A DNA stretch of 64,000 nucleotides from Pyrrhosoma nymphula (lineage: Eukaryota > Arthropoda > Insecta > Odonata > Coenagrionidae): NCBI GenBank assembly GCA_963573305.1, contig OY754329.1, forward strand, positions 66,523,084 to 66,587,083. The letters are read 5' to 3'. The position numbers and the translations under genes are program-made. The number at the start of each line of letters is the position of its first letter. The first letter of the stretch is position 1. Of this stretch, positions 1 through 12,060 are shown in pieces. The notes beneath the pieces were generated by a model. That model did no database searches and had not been told where the DNA came from. It worked only from the letters and a program-made list of their open reading frames with translations.

Positions 1-312
1 ATTTAAATGCAATCTAAAATCAAATTTCTCATCTAATATCAAACCTAAATATCTAAAATTATTTACTTGAGCTATTAAATAACATGAATTTAAGTGGCAA
101 CTTTTCCTATGGCTTTCTATGGCATACCTAACTTGAATGTAAGCATAAGTGGGAGTGGAGTAATACGTTAATTGTTTTTCTCAGTTCCTTAGTATTAAGA
201 AATGGCATTGTTACTGTTTTTTTCTCATTAATGACTAGTTTATTATCGTGACACCAACTTTGGATGGCACAAAAGTCTTGCTGGAGTCGTATCTTAGCCA
301 TTTCAATCTTAA
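1..312 (-). pseudogene. Non-LTR retrotransposon RT fragment (jockey/CR1-like), cut by the window edge
   Basis: Read on the minus strand, the translation contains LQQDFCAIQSWCHDNKLVIN followed by EKKT and F, the pattern found just after the catalytic YADD box in jockey/CR1-type reverse transcriptases (tryptophan-cysteine, then asparagine, then lysine-threonine). A stop follows at about 128. After it, in another register, the motif FRYLGLILDEKFDF appears and runs off the window at base 1; this matches the downstream RT block usually written YLG-x-LD. The fragment therefore carries at least one disabling break and lacks its upstream catalytic region. The motifs are seen directly; the clade is inferred. 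Confidence 0.7.
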
Positions 313-1084
313 TCACAGTTGAAGGTAGGATTGAGGGCTTCCTTAAAACGTATGGCATTCGTTCCGAAACCCTAGCCCTCATACTAAATGGATTTTAACG
401 GTTTTGGAAATTATCACGCAAATGGCATAATACGTGATTTGAAGGCTGTAGCGTTTTCCTTTATTTCACATTCAAAATCAAATTTGGCCTCCTTAAGCTT
501 CGCTTAGCCTTTCCTTTCGCTCCTAGTCGCGAAATGTCATATTTATTTTATTCCATCCCGGATCCAAGGCTCGTCTCCTTAACGCGTGTAACTTGGTTTG
601 TGTTCTCTCTTACCATCCCTGTCTCCGACTGTCTTCCAAGCTCTAAAAGCCACGAAGCGCGTTTCACGGCGCGCCGTGACGTGACGGCATAAAAGCTGGA
701 AACACCTGATGCCTTCAGATCTTTGCCGTCTTCCGATTCCCACAGTCACAATCTCTCCTTCATTCAATCTCAGTCTCCCACTGCTTCTCCACCTTATCCT
801 TATCGCCGATCGACGTTTCCAACGTTCGGCCGAAACCCTTTCCCAACACGTTTCAACGCACACCCTCGTCCTCTTTCAAAGTTTGTGTACATAGCAAGTT
901 ATCATACATGAGTTATCAAAGGAGGTAACCGACACTTTAGTCCGTAATGTGTATTCTGCCAGCTGATTTGTTGGTTTATGGACCTTAACTTTCTCATTAC
1001 GGAATACTTACAGTGGTAGCAACACATTTTGCCGGTCACGTCAAGGATAAGTACTTCGTTTATTACATTCATTCAATTATTACT
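313..1084. other. No recognisable gene
   Basis: Around 560-880 the base composition is richer in GC and several short overlapping ORFs occur in different frames, none with a recognisable domain. The string AAATGGCATAATAC near 415 resembles one inside the foldback at 1548-1668 and may be a relic of the same repeat family. Nothing else is supported. Confidence 0.4.
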
Positions 1085-1450
1085 CGTTCAATTCTAAGAT
1101 TAGTTGACTGCAACCCTCCATATTTCCCAATCTGATGGCAGTTTCTTCACACCCAGGTAGTTCTTCATATGCCTTTTTTATTTTGTCCATGAATTTATCC
1201 CTCTATCTTTCTCTTTGGGCCTTATCTCTATTTTTCTTAAATTATATTCCTCACAAACACATTGTGCCTCAGGGTGCGTCCAATCCATCTGGTTTTTCTT
1301 TTCTGTTTCGAGTTCTTTGTGATCTTTTCCTCTTACAATCTTCTGCATACTTCCTCGTTTCCTATTTTATCCGTCCATTTGTTCTCCAGTCTCCAAATCT
1401 ATCACCAGGTTTCGGAAGAACCTACCATTTCTGGCCTGATTAGTATATTT
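1085..1450 (-). pseudogene. LINE reverse-transcriptase C-terminal fragment (GHILR-type family)
   Basis: The minus-strand translation, read across frames, gives WTDKIGNEEV, then RKTRWIGRTLRHNVFVRNII, then remnants of an arginine/proline-rich box, YEEL, and a tail ending near CSQ. This order (WTDK-x-TNEEVL, RWIGHxLRH, GRPR, YxEL, WR-x-A-x-N) is the familiar C-terminus of endonuclease/RT non-LTR elements common in insect genomes. Several frameshifts and stops break it. The same order recurs in this window at 16610-16975, 39157-39450, 47875-48215 and 52540-53100, which supports the call. Only the 3' end is present, as expected from 5' truncation during target-primed reverse transcription. Confidence 0.7.
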
Positions 1451-1547
1451 CGCCATTTTTTATTTCTGATCATGTTTTCGAAAATAATAAGCATTATCAA
1501 GACAGTAATAATGCTCTTCATATATAAATAAGTAACTTGGTATGCGG

Positions 1548-1668
1548 CCACTCCGTATTGCACTCACCGACCCAGGTTTTGGCATGTTATACCATTTTAA
1601 AGGTTTTAAATTACATAAAAATGGCATAATATACCGAAACCTGGGTCAGTTGGTGCAATAAAGTGTGG
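1548..1668. repeat. Foldback (MITE-like) hairpin, arms about 51 bp
   Basis: The left arm 1548-1598 and right arm 1617-1668 are inverted copies, about 80% identical by eye, separated by an 18-base loop. The arms include GACCCAGGTTT and its complement. No ORF lies inside. A related GACCCGGGTTT core occurs in the foldback at 5341-5494 and at 45656-45669, suggesting one MITE group. Confidence 0.75.
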
Positions 1669-2320
1669 AATTATATCGAGTTACTTTTTCCAATATGAAG
1701 AAAATTAAATATACCTACAGGATAACACCAGGTATAGTATCTTATATATAGGTTATGAAAGTGACAATCATATTCGAAGCCATGGTCGGAAATAAAATAA
1801 TGGAATGTAAAAAATAATAATACATTAAACGAATGGAGGGGTAAAAGTTCAAAGCGTATGTAATGACACAACACGCAACATTATTTAGCAACGTTACTGA
1901 CATGTGAAGAATGGTCGTCAAAGGTTCGGTCGTTCACCAGGTTTACTCATTCTAATGATAATTATTGTTAAAACCATGGTCAGATAATAGGGTGGAAAAT
2001 AGAAAATACTAGTTTATTAAGTGGCGTAGCGCGTCGCGCGGATGGGGCTGGGACAGTACACGGTAGGCAACGTTTCCAACATAAATGCGTTTCACTTGAG
2101 AGGGCGGAGAAGTTTTGGGAGCACGTATTCCGACAATCCTTACGATTCAAACGAAGCTGGAATATTATATTCCGATATATTTTTTGCGTAACACATCGGA
2201 GAAGCCCATGTCAGGAATTAGATTAATAGCAAAAGTGAATTATAAAAAAAGTTGATTAGAATTGCAGATTAAAAATGTTGAAGTTGACAATGAAGGTTTG
2301 CGGCCTTGAGGATCCTGGGT
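1669..2320. other. No recognisable gene
   Basis: AT-rich sequence with short ORFs of random character. A GC-richer patch occurs near 2025-2150. No domain, RNA gene or repeat pair was recognised. Confidence 0.4.
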
Positions 2321-2329
2321 TGTCAAACG

Positions 2330-2405
2330 TGGAGGCAATCTTAAGCCTCGTTCACAACAACTTGGCTTTCGTCGGCGAAACGTCGGAGATGAGACCTCGA
2401 GAATA
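2330..2405 (+). repeat. Possible remnant of a Penelope-like element terminal region
   Basis: The string GGCGAAACGTCGGAG (2374-2388) matches the GAAACGTCGGCT found just after the Penelope-like element ORF in this window (35317-35328). A short inverted pair (CGTCGG / CCGACG-type bases) surrounds it. The CTGANGA half of a hammerhead core is not clearly present, so this is at most a degraded piece. Confidence 0.3.
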
Positions 2406-3117
2406 GTGTCTACCAGTTCACAATGATTTCAAGCGTTGTAGCTCGGCCTGGCGTAGTTTGGAGTTTGGCCCAGCTCAATTTTCTCTCAATTCCTGCCAAT
2501 AGCATGGACTGCTGCGCTAGTGATAGTCGGGTAGCACTTAATTGCTAAACTCGATATCTTCAGTGTGAGTGATTTTTTGAGCTGTGCTATTCAAATTACA
2601 TGTTCTCAGAAGAGAGAAAACAAAATTTCGCCATGACATCTGGCGTTCGTGTCGGCTCGAGGACGATTGGAGTTGCCCGTCCAGAACGGGTTTGCTGCAC
2701 TTCGAGCGAGGCGACCGATGTTTGACATCTCACTTCTCTCCCGCACCCGACAGTCCACCTCTCACTCTCGCACTCTTACACTCCAGTGCCCGAGACCACT
2801 TAAGCGGATCCTTTGTGAGTACCCCTTCACGGCGTATCTCCGGGTTTAAGTAAACCGCTCATGCCCACGGGGCTGCGCTGAGTAGTCGGTCCTGACGCGA
2901 GTTTCAGTGTGAAGCTAGGGAAGTTTGAAAGGAGATTTCGGCGGCAGTACACGATTAACGGCTCTTTCGTATCCCTTCAGTAGTTCTCTTCACTTACATC
3001 GCCGTGTGTAAAGTTTGAAAAGTGGCATTTCATGGGCTAATAACTCAAATCAATTTTACTTATTTATTTACTTGTTAACACAATAGTTGGAGATGGCTTC
3101 CGCAGTGGCTGGTGAAC
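2406..3117. other. GC-richer stretch without a recognised gene
   Basis: Bases 2580-2960 are richer in GC than the surroundings and hold two overlapping ORFs in different frames (2584-2853 and 2649-2849), a sign of base composition rather than coding. Several TCAGTGTG strings (near 2560 and 2907) resemble arthropod initiator elements, so a promoter or 5' UTR is possible but unproven. Confidence 0.3.
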
Positions 3118-3245
3118 ATGCTGGAGCTAGTTTTTCCATAACAGCGGCGTTGGTCAATTATCATGACAACAGTCTCTCCTAAAGAAGAAACTGTTGTCAT
3201 GAGAATTGACCAACGCAGTTGTTCCGGAAAAACAAGCTCCAGCAT
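3118..3245. repeat. Foldback (MITE-like) hairpin, arms about 55 bp
   Basis: The left arm starts ATGCTGGAGCTAG and the right arm ends with the complement AGCTCCAGCAT. Between them both arms carry GCGTTGGTCAATT and TCATGACAACAGT. Identity is roughly 88% by eye, around a short loop near 3173-3190. No coding potential is seen. This looks like a non-autonomous foldback element. Confidence 0.8.
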
Positions 3246-3252
3246 TATCAGC

Positions 3253-3332
3253 ACAATGTGTCACTTTCATCTATGCATTTATTAACACATTTTGTCACTT
3301 TTATTTATTCATTTGTTAACATATTATGTCAG
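3253..3332 (+). repeat. 34-bp tandem repeat, just over two copies
   Basis: Units at 3253-3286 and 3287-3320 share TGTCACTTT-x-AT-x-TAT-x-CATTT-x-TTAAC. A partial third unit follows to 3332, and similar TTATTTACTTGTTAAC occurs just left of the foldback (near 3059-3080). Confidence 0.7.
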
Positions 3333-5340
3333 TAAATAGTCATTAAGTTCTTGGCTCCCAAGTGATGTGTTAATAAAGAAAGAGAGCATTGTTACTTGAG
3401 GAGTTCTATTGGAGTAGGTTAGTTGTGAGCCAATAGCCCTAGGTTGGAGAGAAGGAGAATGGATTTTAGACTTATTATTCCAATCTCTACCTATGCCTTA
3501 AATAAACCAGTGATACTAATTAGGGCCCTCGCCCACCCTTTCTGGCACCAATTTATTCATATTTACTCCGGGAAACTCTTTTTCGCCATGACGTTAATAT
3601 GTTTCTTTCGTATTCCTTCATGTCCGTCGCTATCGACTCTAGCTCTCTATTGCAGTACAAACTAAAATGTATTCATCTATATCCATTCTAAAACGAAACC
3701 TATTTATCCTCCCAAATAAATATGTCTAGTGAAGAAATCACAGAATGGAATGTGAAATACCACATGGATTTCAATCAGTCAAGAAAGATTGGTTTATATA
3801 GATTTTTCTACGGTAATCTCCAGAAGTAATAAAACATAAATAGCATAAATCATGATGTTTGGCTTAATTGAACATTAAAGAACTCCTCCTGAGCTATTTG
3901 ATTACTTAAAAAAAATGATATGCCTGTTTCTATGAAAAGGAAACACAACTTTTCAAAATGATTTATGGTTTCCCAGCGTCTATAACATCATATACCAGTG
4001 AGAATATTTCTGCTCGTATGAATGTTGTGTAAAATTTAAGATGCACGGCAATACCTGACATGTTATCAATTAGAAACGTTCATATTGTAAAAAGAACAGT
4101 CTGATGAAAAATGTTTAACATCCATTATCTTCCGCACTACGCCGAAAATGTAGGTAAAAAAAGGACTCCTACGCACGCACTACAGAAATCCACTGTGCCT
4201 GCTTGCGAAGATTTTTTAGAATGATTCGTCTCAACTGAGGAGCAACTTTCAGACAGCTGAGGCGTTCCTTAGGGACTCCTAAACTCGAGGCTCATGGGAG
4301 GCATTCCGTTTCGGGGGCCGAGAACAGGGAAGGACGTTGTTGCTGACAGAAAAGTGTGCGTGTGTGTTTGGGTTAAGGGTTTTAGGTCCCCTTGTGAGAA
4401 CCAGTTTCGGTGATTTCGAGGATGTCTCGCGCACGCGTGCCCTCTGTGAGTGAGGCGACTCAACAGGGCCGCCAGAGCGCCAACGGTGCCAGCGGAAACT
4501 AACACTACTGGCACTAGTTCCAGATACCCGGGAGTACGCTTAAGAGCTCCTTGATTAATTTCCAGTGGTGAATAGCCGCGTGAAATGCGACCCCCTTAGG
4601 CGTCACGCAGCAGACGTTTCAAGCGAACAGAAACTTGGTTGTCACATATCATTTGCAGTTACTATTAGTAGCAGTAGAATTTTAAGGTAGGGGTAGGTGG
4701 CCACACGGTATCTGTGCACTACTACTAATTAGAATAAGAAAATTACTATTCATCCATCTTTCACTAAATTGTGTATTCCACACCATTTAATTTCAGGTTA
4801 CATTTATTTGTGAAAATACAGAGAGGAAAGATAGAATTTTGTTGTTCGTATTGAGCAAAGGACTAGTTTTCCTATAAGTACCCAGAATATGAATCAAATA
4901 ACAATTAAGTCCTTTTACCTAGGATCCACATAAATATATTTTAAAATAAACATACAATCAAAACACAGAGGAGGAATGGAAGTTCTAAACTTGCAATATG
5001 AACTCTTTTTTAAAAAGTTAGTTTTTGGATAAATTCCACGAAAACTGCACTATCCCAAGGTTGCCCAAGGTTGATGCTATCCCTCGAATAGTTTTAGCCA
5101 CTCCCGCCAATCCTGTTAAGTTAGGTCATGGATCACTAGTTCTGAAGAGGACAATCGTCATTTTCACTATAAAGAGGAGCACTTCTTATGGTGAAGAGGT
5201 ATGAGTATGTTAGAGTGCCCTCTCCTTAGCCAAGTGGTGGCTAAGCCCTGTTACTTCCCATCGTTAGCCTCAATCACACAACTGATTCCAATTCACAAAG
5301 GAAACGGTTGTAGGCTTGACCTTGTGGACTTGATCCATTA
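3333..5340. other. No recognisable gene
   Basis: Mostly AT-rich. Bases 4260-4610 are GC-richer with one minus-strand ORF (4269-4514) of no recognisable domain. No RNA gene or long repeat was identified. Confidence 0.4.
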
Positions 5341-5494
5341 CGGAATAATTAAAATAACTTTGTTAATTCCACTGATTATTTATTAACATGACCCGGGTTT
5401 CAACGCTTGGTATCGAAGATGACACAAAGTGTTGAAACCCGGGTCGTGTTAATAAATAATCAGTGGATCTAACAAAGTTATTATAATTATTCCG
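5341..5494. repeat. Foldback (MITE-like) hairpin, arms about 64 bp, high identity
   Basis: The left arm 5341-5404 and right arm 5431-5494 are inverted copies with about four mismatches in 64 bases (about 94% by eye). They contain CACTGATTATTTATTAACA and ACCCGGGTTTCAAC. The 26-base loop (5405-5430) includes GGTATCGAAGATGACAC. The high arm identity implies a young or structurally constrained element. There is no ORF inside. Confidence 0.85.
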
Positions 5495-6664
5495 TGATTT
5501 CAACTCCCTCAGCTTGCCATTGTGGAAGTTCTGCAAAGAGTCTTGGAAGTAATTATGGCGCAGACGATAATAAGGTTCTCGTGATGATTATTTTAGTTAG
5601 GGCGATCCTTGAAAATGCAGAGCTATGTGTCAATTTAAATTTAATTATGTGTAAAAAAGAAAAAGTATTAAAAGTTCGTCCGGAATACTTCGTTACAATT
5701 CGTTGTACCCAACGAGCTGCGTAAGGTAAGGTGGATTTCGGTCACTTTCCATTGTAAGAAGAAGATTTTTCAGTTTAAACGTGATTATGTAGTATTTATA
5801 CGACTATTAGGGATCCATGTTGTGCTGGCGGCCATTTTAGAATAGGGAAAATTTTCATCACGGTACATCACGCGACATAAATGTGGATCAGCAATTTTAA
5901 GCTAAGTGAAAAAAGTTTATTTCAAATTGTATCTATATTTTATGGTATTAAATTCTCAGCATAAAGTTTACGGAGCTTTTTACCAGTTTCCCAGTGGGTT
6001 GAACACCGGTGATTTCCTACGAACAATTACAGACTCCTTTACGTTCGATAATACACTCCCCTGTATTTTCCTGTGAATTCTTCCCTTCCTCGTGAAATGT
6101 GGATGCAAAAAAATACAACCTCGGGCTCATTCGCGTTTTTATCCAGTTTAATTGTGAAACTATCTCATCCCCCGCTTTGCGTGGGAAAGGAAAACAGAAG
6201 GCTTAGTTCAGGAGTTACGAAAAGTTCAATGTTAGACGGCGTGATTCACCGAAAATCGTTGCGACAACACGCATCTGCCTTCAAGGAGTGTTGAGTCGGG
6301 CATCCTTCGTATTATAAAAAGTGATAATGAAACTCCTCTCTCCGAGCATCGTAAAAAATATATCTATGAAATTTTGACACACAGTACAACTCAGTTAATT
6401 GGATAAAATGTAAATGTCGTCAGTGGGATTGACCCTTCACATCGTTGGCTGACTGGAAAATAAGGCGTTAGTATCAAAAAAGATAGGCCCCACAAAATAG
6501 GAAAGCCATTTCTGAATGATCACTTGGCCATATTACTTAAGTGGCACGCACGCTCAATCCACGTGAGCAGAGCTATTAACACGAAGAAATATAAACCATT
6601 ATATTTTGCTTTTGCATGCATAAGTGTGCGTGCAGCTTCATGACAACAGTTATAAAATCAAACT
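5495..6664. other. No recognisable gene
   Basis: Short ORFs only (for example 5494-5724 and 6073-6294, +), without domain signatures or codon pattern that would support translation. Confidence 0.4.
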
Positions 6665-6721
6665 CCAAAACTCTCGCTACCAAAACTCTCGCTACCAAAA
6701 CTCTCGCTACCAAAACTCTCG
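6665..6721 (+). repeat. 15-bp minisatellite, 3.8 copies
   Basis: The unit CCAAAACTCTCGCTA is repeated perfectly three times (6665-6709) and a partial fourth copy ends at 6721. It lies in otherwise AT-rich sequence. Confidence 0.95.
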
Positions 6722-9436
6722 TTTCTGTTAAGGTAGCATTGCTTAATCAAAATAAATTCGCTTCATAACCTTCAAAAATACGTCACGTACTCCATATTGG
6801 TATCAGTGGTTTGCATTATAATATTAATTGAAATAAAACTTTATGCGTTGGTTATTCATTCATTGATATCCATATTATTGAGATCCAACAAAAAAACGGG
6901 TGCTCTCATTCAGAAACTGCTTGCAGACCATATTATAAATTTTCCTGAAGAGCGATATATGATAATTTATGATTAATATGAACGACAAAATCATACCTTT
7001 GCTGGCAAATTTCTTATCGCAAGCTGGACTTAAAATTTCATGGAGATAAATGTGAGTGTGTCAGAAAATCGGGGGAAAAGTACTGCCATTTCCGTAAAAA
7101 ATATTCATAAGAAGCAAATTCTCCCCCAAAATCGAATAGTGATAATATTAAGGTACCACTCCATCTCAGTTTTCGAATATTTAGCGCAAAACTACTAGAA
7201 CGTATTTAGTTATTAAGCTCATGGCCCGAGATATGAAATAAAGTAGAATTTTTTTTTCTGGGGTAATAAAATTTGACCAGTATCGAGAATATTCTGAAAA
7301 TACATGCAAATGGTTCGTCACAAATGTCCTGACTTGACCGCAATCAGTAACACCCCTCGTCAAGTACTTCAGATGCTATATGTCTTCCTACATCACAAAC
7401 CTACCAATTAAATTCCATTCCTAAAAGTGCACTGAATCCTTCCCCCCAACACTTTAAAAAAAATCCTTAGACAACAAACCAATTTTTCTCAAAACAGAAG
7501 CAACTCGCATTAATGCCCTTTCCTCTGAAGGGAGAAAAATAAATTAAAAAATATAACACGTTAAACGGTCGGTCTACTTGTGCACTCGGCAGTTCTTCTT
7601 CTTTTCCCCAGAGGAGAAACCCGTTTCGACTTTTGACGGTGACTCCGCGGCGACGGCACAATAAAACGGTCGGAAATAGACCCCCGCGGAATATGCATCC
7701 GAGAGGGAGAAATGGCGAGCTTCAAAGTGGCTGAAAGCATCCTGGAAATAAACTTCTCCTGGTTGAATCGGAGAAACGTGGTGAAGCGGTGAGTATGGGC
7801 GCGCAGCGACCAAGGCCACTCTCCTTGGTCCTCTTCCAGTTCAGTGTCTGTGAGAGAGCGAGGTAAACCAGTGTAAGCACATGTGTGTACGAGAGCCAGT
7901 GGTGTGCATTAATATTTCCGAGCGAGCCTTACTCGTCCTCTCTCAAACCCTTCCAAGGAAAGAGGATTGAGGAAGGAGGAAGTTGAGGGGGTGGAGACTT
8001 AGCCAGAGCCTTGGGGGACACGCTGAAAAAAAAATAAGGACGCCTCCCGCTTGGAATGGGGGAGAGGGGCAAGTACTTAGTTATCCTGGAAGGAATACTC
8101 TTGTGAAGATTTCTGACGGGGAGAGGATCTTTCGCGAAATCTCGAGTTGAGGATGCGGCCACCTAGTGAACGAGCGGTGACGCTTGACGAATTTAAACTG
8201 AGAGATTTTATGGAGCATACGTTAAACGGCTCGCGGTTTTTCCCTTAAGATGTGATATTTCCCAATTTAAATTCCCTTGAATGTGCCAAGTGATAGGAAA
8301 ACTGTTTATGGTCATAATTAAGTGGGTGAAAAGTGGGATACAAATTTACCGCAATTTGAAACATATTACCGTCTTCAGTGACACATTATGTTAATATTAT
8401 TTCTGTATCACATATGATACGGACATGCATACACATGGCACAGTTTTCTGTATAGAGTAATTATATAGCACTCTATGTCGATGCATTACCTTGTATGTTA
8501 TGGTACTTTAAGCACTAACGCAATAAAGGATATCAAAATCAGTTTTAAAATGGCATTCATCAACTCTTATACTATGTAAAAAGAATGCACGGCATAACAT
8601 GATTATACATATAGTAAACTCACACATTGCACATGGAAAGTGGACGTAAGGCTACGCTTACTTTGCTTCAATTGGCTCCATTATATCAATATCTCTAATT
8701 GAAGGCGTTAATTGTAGGACTAACACAACCTCATATTCCTTAGGTAAATAGTTTGCTTATACAACTCTCGAGCAATCCATATTCTCTTGAGGTTCACTCA
8801 GTTATTTTATTATTCTAATTCCTATAGTGACACTCTCTTCTCAAATGCCCCAGGCCTAGGCCATTATGAGGGAAATGATGTAGGGCTAGTCTGCTCAACA
8901 GAAAAAAATAGGAAATCAACATTAAGTTCTGTGATTGTAACCCATATATTTTCTTCCTAAAAATAAAGGTTTACTTTTATATTCCACTCTTTACTCTTCT
9001 TCGTTGGTTTGGCCAAGTCGAAGGAACGAGGTTGAGTCGAATAACGTTAGAGTCATATGTTTGTAGAGTCAATGGCGTGATAGGTATTCAAATTTTTACT
9101 TCGCCCCTCACATGTGCATCATTACTCGTAAAAACCACCCACCAGCCGCTAAGGGCAACAAAAGTTGAGAAATATTGCGGAATGACTTAACCTCTGTCGG
9201 AAAGCGCGCGAGTAACAAATAAAAGTAAATATTTCGTTGAAAAGATGAGTCACTGAATGGTTTCACCTCTGCCATGTTCTCCCTTTCAACATCCCCACCA
9301 GGCACCACAACAAGGGAGTATAGTTATAAGCCGAGAGTCACCCAAAAGTTATATTCCATAATGCAGACCGCGGATTGTTGGACTTCACGGAAACCCTAGA
9401 TGCCCTCCGCCCACGCAAATGTAAGAGCAGGCTCAG
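6722..9436. other. No recognisable gene; GC-richer island at 7570-8170
   Basis: The island holds three overlapping minus-strand ORFs (7467-7661, 7574-7819, 7929-8162) with no domains and an initiator-like TTCAGTG at 7840-7846. It may be a CpG-type promoter or unassigned 5' UTR. The rest, 8170-9300, is AT-rich with nothing recognised. Confidence 0.35.
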
Positions 9437-9622
9437 ATGCAGGCAAAAACAAGAGCGCTGCTTGGCTTGCTTGGATGTCTAGTTATTTTGTGCTCCATAG
9501 AAGTTGCAGCAGTACTAGACACGACCAAACTTCTTCGAGTTACCGGGACAAAATGGGGGCACATGCTTCGATGCGGTCACTTCCTCTTCGCGCCCATGCC
9601 ACCAGTAATTCCCCGACAATGA
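9437..9622 (+). CDS. Candidate small secreted peptide (61 aa), unrecognised
   Basis: I do not recognise this product. The 61-residue ORF starts MQAKTR, a short basic n-region, then has a leucine-rich hydrophobic core at about residues 7-19 (ALLGLLGCLVILC) and a c-region ending EVAA, which fits signal-peptidase cleavage after residue 25. The remaining segment, about 36 residues, begins VLDTTK, contains RVTGTKWGHMLRCGHFLF, and ends PPVIPRQ. It has only one cysteine and no obvious amidation signal. A TTATAAG string lies near 9325-9331, about 110 bases upstream. Another ORF overlaps in a different frame (9400-9696), so chance is not excluded. It could be a first exon of a larger secreted protein; a weak GTAATT donor lies near 9604. 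Confidence 0.3.
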   Translation: MQAKTRALLGLLGCLVILCSIEVAAVLDTTKLLRVTGTKWGHMLRCGHFLFAPMPPVIPRQ

Positions 9623-12060
9623 CCACGGCGAGCAAACCGCCCGCCGCATATAACAAAAGCGTCCCTTTCAAGTGGTCACATAGAAATCCCTTTTAAGTCT
9701 TCCTAATAGCTTTGTGACATCGAGAATGTTTTGGATTGCAATAGATTAGGGTTCGGTAAACTAATCCCTAAGAGGATATCACTAGTAAGGAGAACCTCCA
9801 TCATTTGCTTGGATTGCTGCATTTGATGTTGTCTGTCACAATATGTCCCATCACTTTAGAAAATTTAACAAATGTTAGTGTGTCCGCAAACTACCCAATA
9901 CGGTTACATTTATTTTCCAAAATTGAGAATAATTTGGCCTTTAAAATGTTCCATATAGAGTATTAATTAATGTGCTAAAATGTAATTTACGGTAATTCTT
10001 TGGTAACGCGTTCCCACAACGGATCTAAGTACTTTGAATTTCGCACAGATACTATTGAAGTATTCGCTCTTTCTTAAGACTATGGGAAATAAGATAAAAT
10101 ATTCAAATTAATAATTACAGTCAACTTTCGAATTTAACTGTCATTGTGACCCACAGGACTGAATAAGGTGATCTCGGAATCCCAGAATGTCGGATGTTTG
10201 GATGTTAAAGAGTTTTAAATTACTTTATCTGTATATGCGCAATCACCAATGTTAAAATTCACGCATTTCCCTACCAATATTGTAAATTATATAGGGAAAT
10301 AGAGCTTTTAGATGAGAAAAATACAAAACAAAATATCATAGATGTCCAATGAAATGTGTTTATTTTACTAATTATTAATATTATCTGAGCGACTTTTTGA
10401 TAGAATATGTAAACATTATTAAATACTTGAACCCAATATAAATATTTAACAGCATAAATTGCACTTAAAGCTAAAGATATTAAACTTTGAACGATGGCCA
10501 TTAAAATTACTACATCCGTTGAGCAAAAGTGACATCCAGTAATATTGGATGTCATGAACGTGTCAGGTCTCTGAAATACGTTTACTCGTCATAGAAATAG
10601 GAAGTTGAGCAATTGATTATTTGGTAAAAGTATATTCCGACGATGAAACGTTTGGATATCCTTAAATCTTACGAAAGATCAGAAGGTAAACCTTATGTTT
10701 TTATTATTATTTATAATTGGAATTGGTCAACCTCTTCCAGCCACCTACTTGACGTCTAAGATAAAGACAACAACATTTAAATGTGTTCATTTTCTCAATC
10801 AAATTTCCATCAATCATCCGATGCCTCTAAAACTTCCATTCGAGTCGACATTTTTTTGGGCAGTTTTCTGAATAAATATTGGAATGTTCCTGACATGCAC
10901 CAACATTACGTAGTGAACTCATGGATCAAGTTTTCCTGTACTTACAACTGCATACTCACTACATGGCATCGCGAATATTGTTATAACACAATTTCATGAA
11001 AATGTTATAGCATTAGAAAAAATTCACCACTTGTGCTTCTTCATCGCTTATTTATAATCTCTGTGTGAAAGCGTATAGTAGTTGCACAAAAAAAATGGCT
11101 ATTTCATTCAACAAAGCTTTAAAGATTTTTAATATTTTACTGTTGAGTTTTCAGTGAAAAGCAAGGCAATTTTTCTGCCGTAAACGTTCGTTCGTAACAT
11201 TCGCGCTCATAAATGATTAAGAGACCACAGGAGCCCAACTTCCGCCGTATTTTGATTCTTCATAGTTTACTCTTAGTTGATTGAAGGTACCTACTGCTCC
11301 TATATTGGAATCATAAATATAAATTAAGTCGGGCACCATTTTGATAACCAATTAGATAAATTATTATTGCAAAAACCATCACTGGCATGAACGACAATTG
11401 TTATTATACTATTAAGGTAACCATATTTCATCTACAGCATAGAAAATTGAATGTACCGAGCAACATGGAAATATGTAAAAAAGTAGCAATGACAAAAGAT
11501 AGCTTGATGCGCAACTGGAAGACAAATAAAATTTAAGAGCAGCAATAAACTCAAAGGACACTACATATATGCCACATAATGAGACACTTAGCTATTTTAG
11601 AAGTTAGAATACAGGACAAATTTGGAGGCCGGAAGTGGAGAGGAATGGAAAAATATATGACATCCTGATAAAAATATTTAGAGAAATATACGAAAAAATT
11701 AAAATTATGGCAATGGCTGCAGCGTAGCCTAAACAACATACTCCTATCGTGTTTCGGCAAGAGTTTACATAGTTACCTAATTTTACAGAAATTCGCAAAT
11801 ATTGAACTTAGGTACATACGCAGATCACTTCTGGGACTTTCCATGAATTAATTAACGAAAAGCATTACAGTTGGACACCGGCTTAAAGAGATGTTTAATA
11901 AAAGCTGTGCAACTCCCAAACCCAGAGAGTGCATTCTAGTTTTTGATATTCCAAGAGGGTATCGTGATCCATCATATAAAGGTGACAAGTCAGACCATGC
12001 CTGTCGTGGCAACACTCGGCCTTCTCGGGCCCCACATGCAATGAATTAAGACCGGTACCT
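9623..12060. other. No recognisable gene
   Basis: AT-rich sequence. ORFs at 10271-10555 (-), 10781-10999 (+) and 11551-11798 (-) have no recognisable motifs and look like chance. Confidence 0.4.

Noticed and set aside
1135..1531. Two overlapping hydrophobic plus-strand ORFs
   Set aside because: They are antisense to the LINE C-terminal fragment at 1085-1450.
6665..6721. CRISPR-like array
   Set aside because: The repeats are 15 bases and directly adjacent with no spacers; it is a minisatellite in a eukaryotic context.
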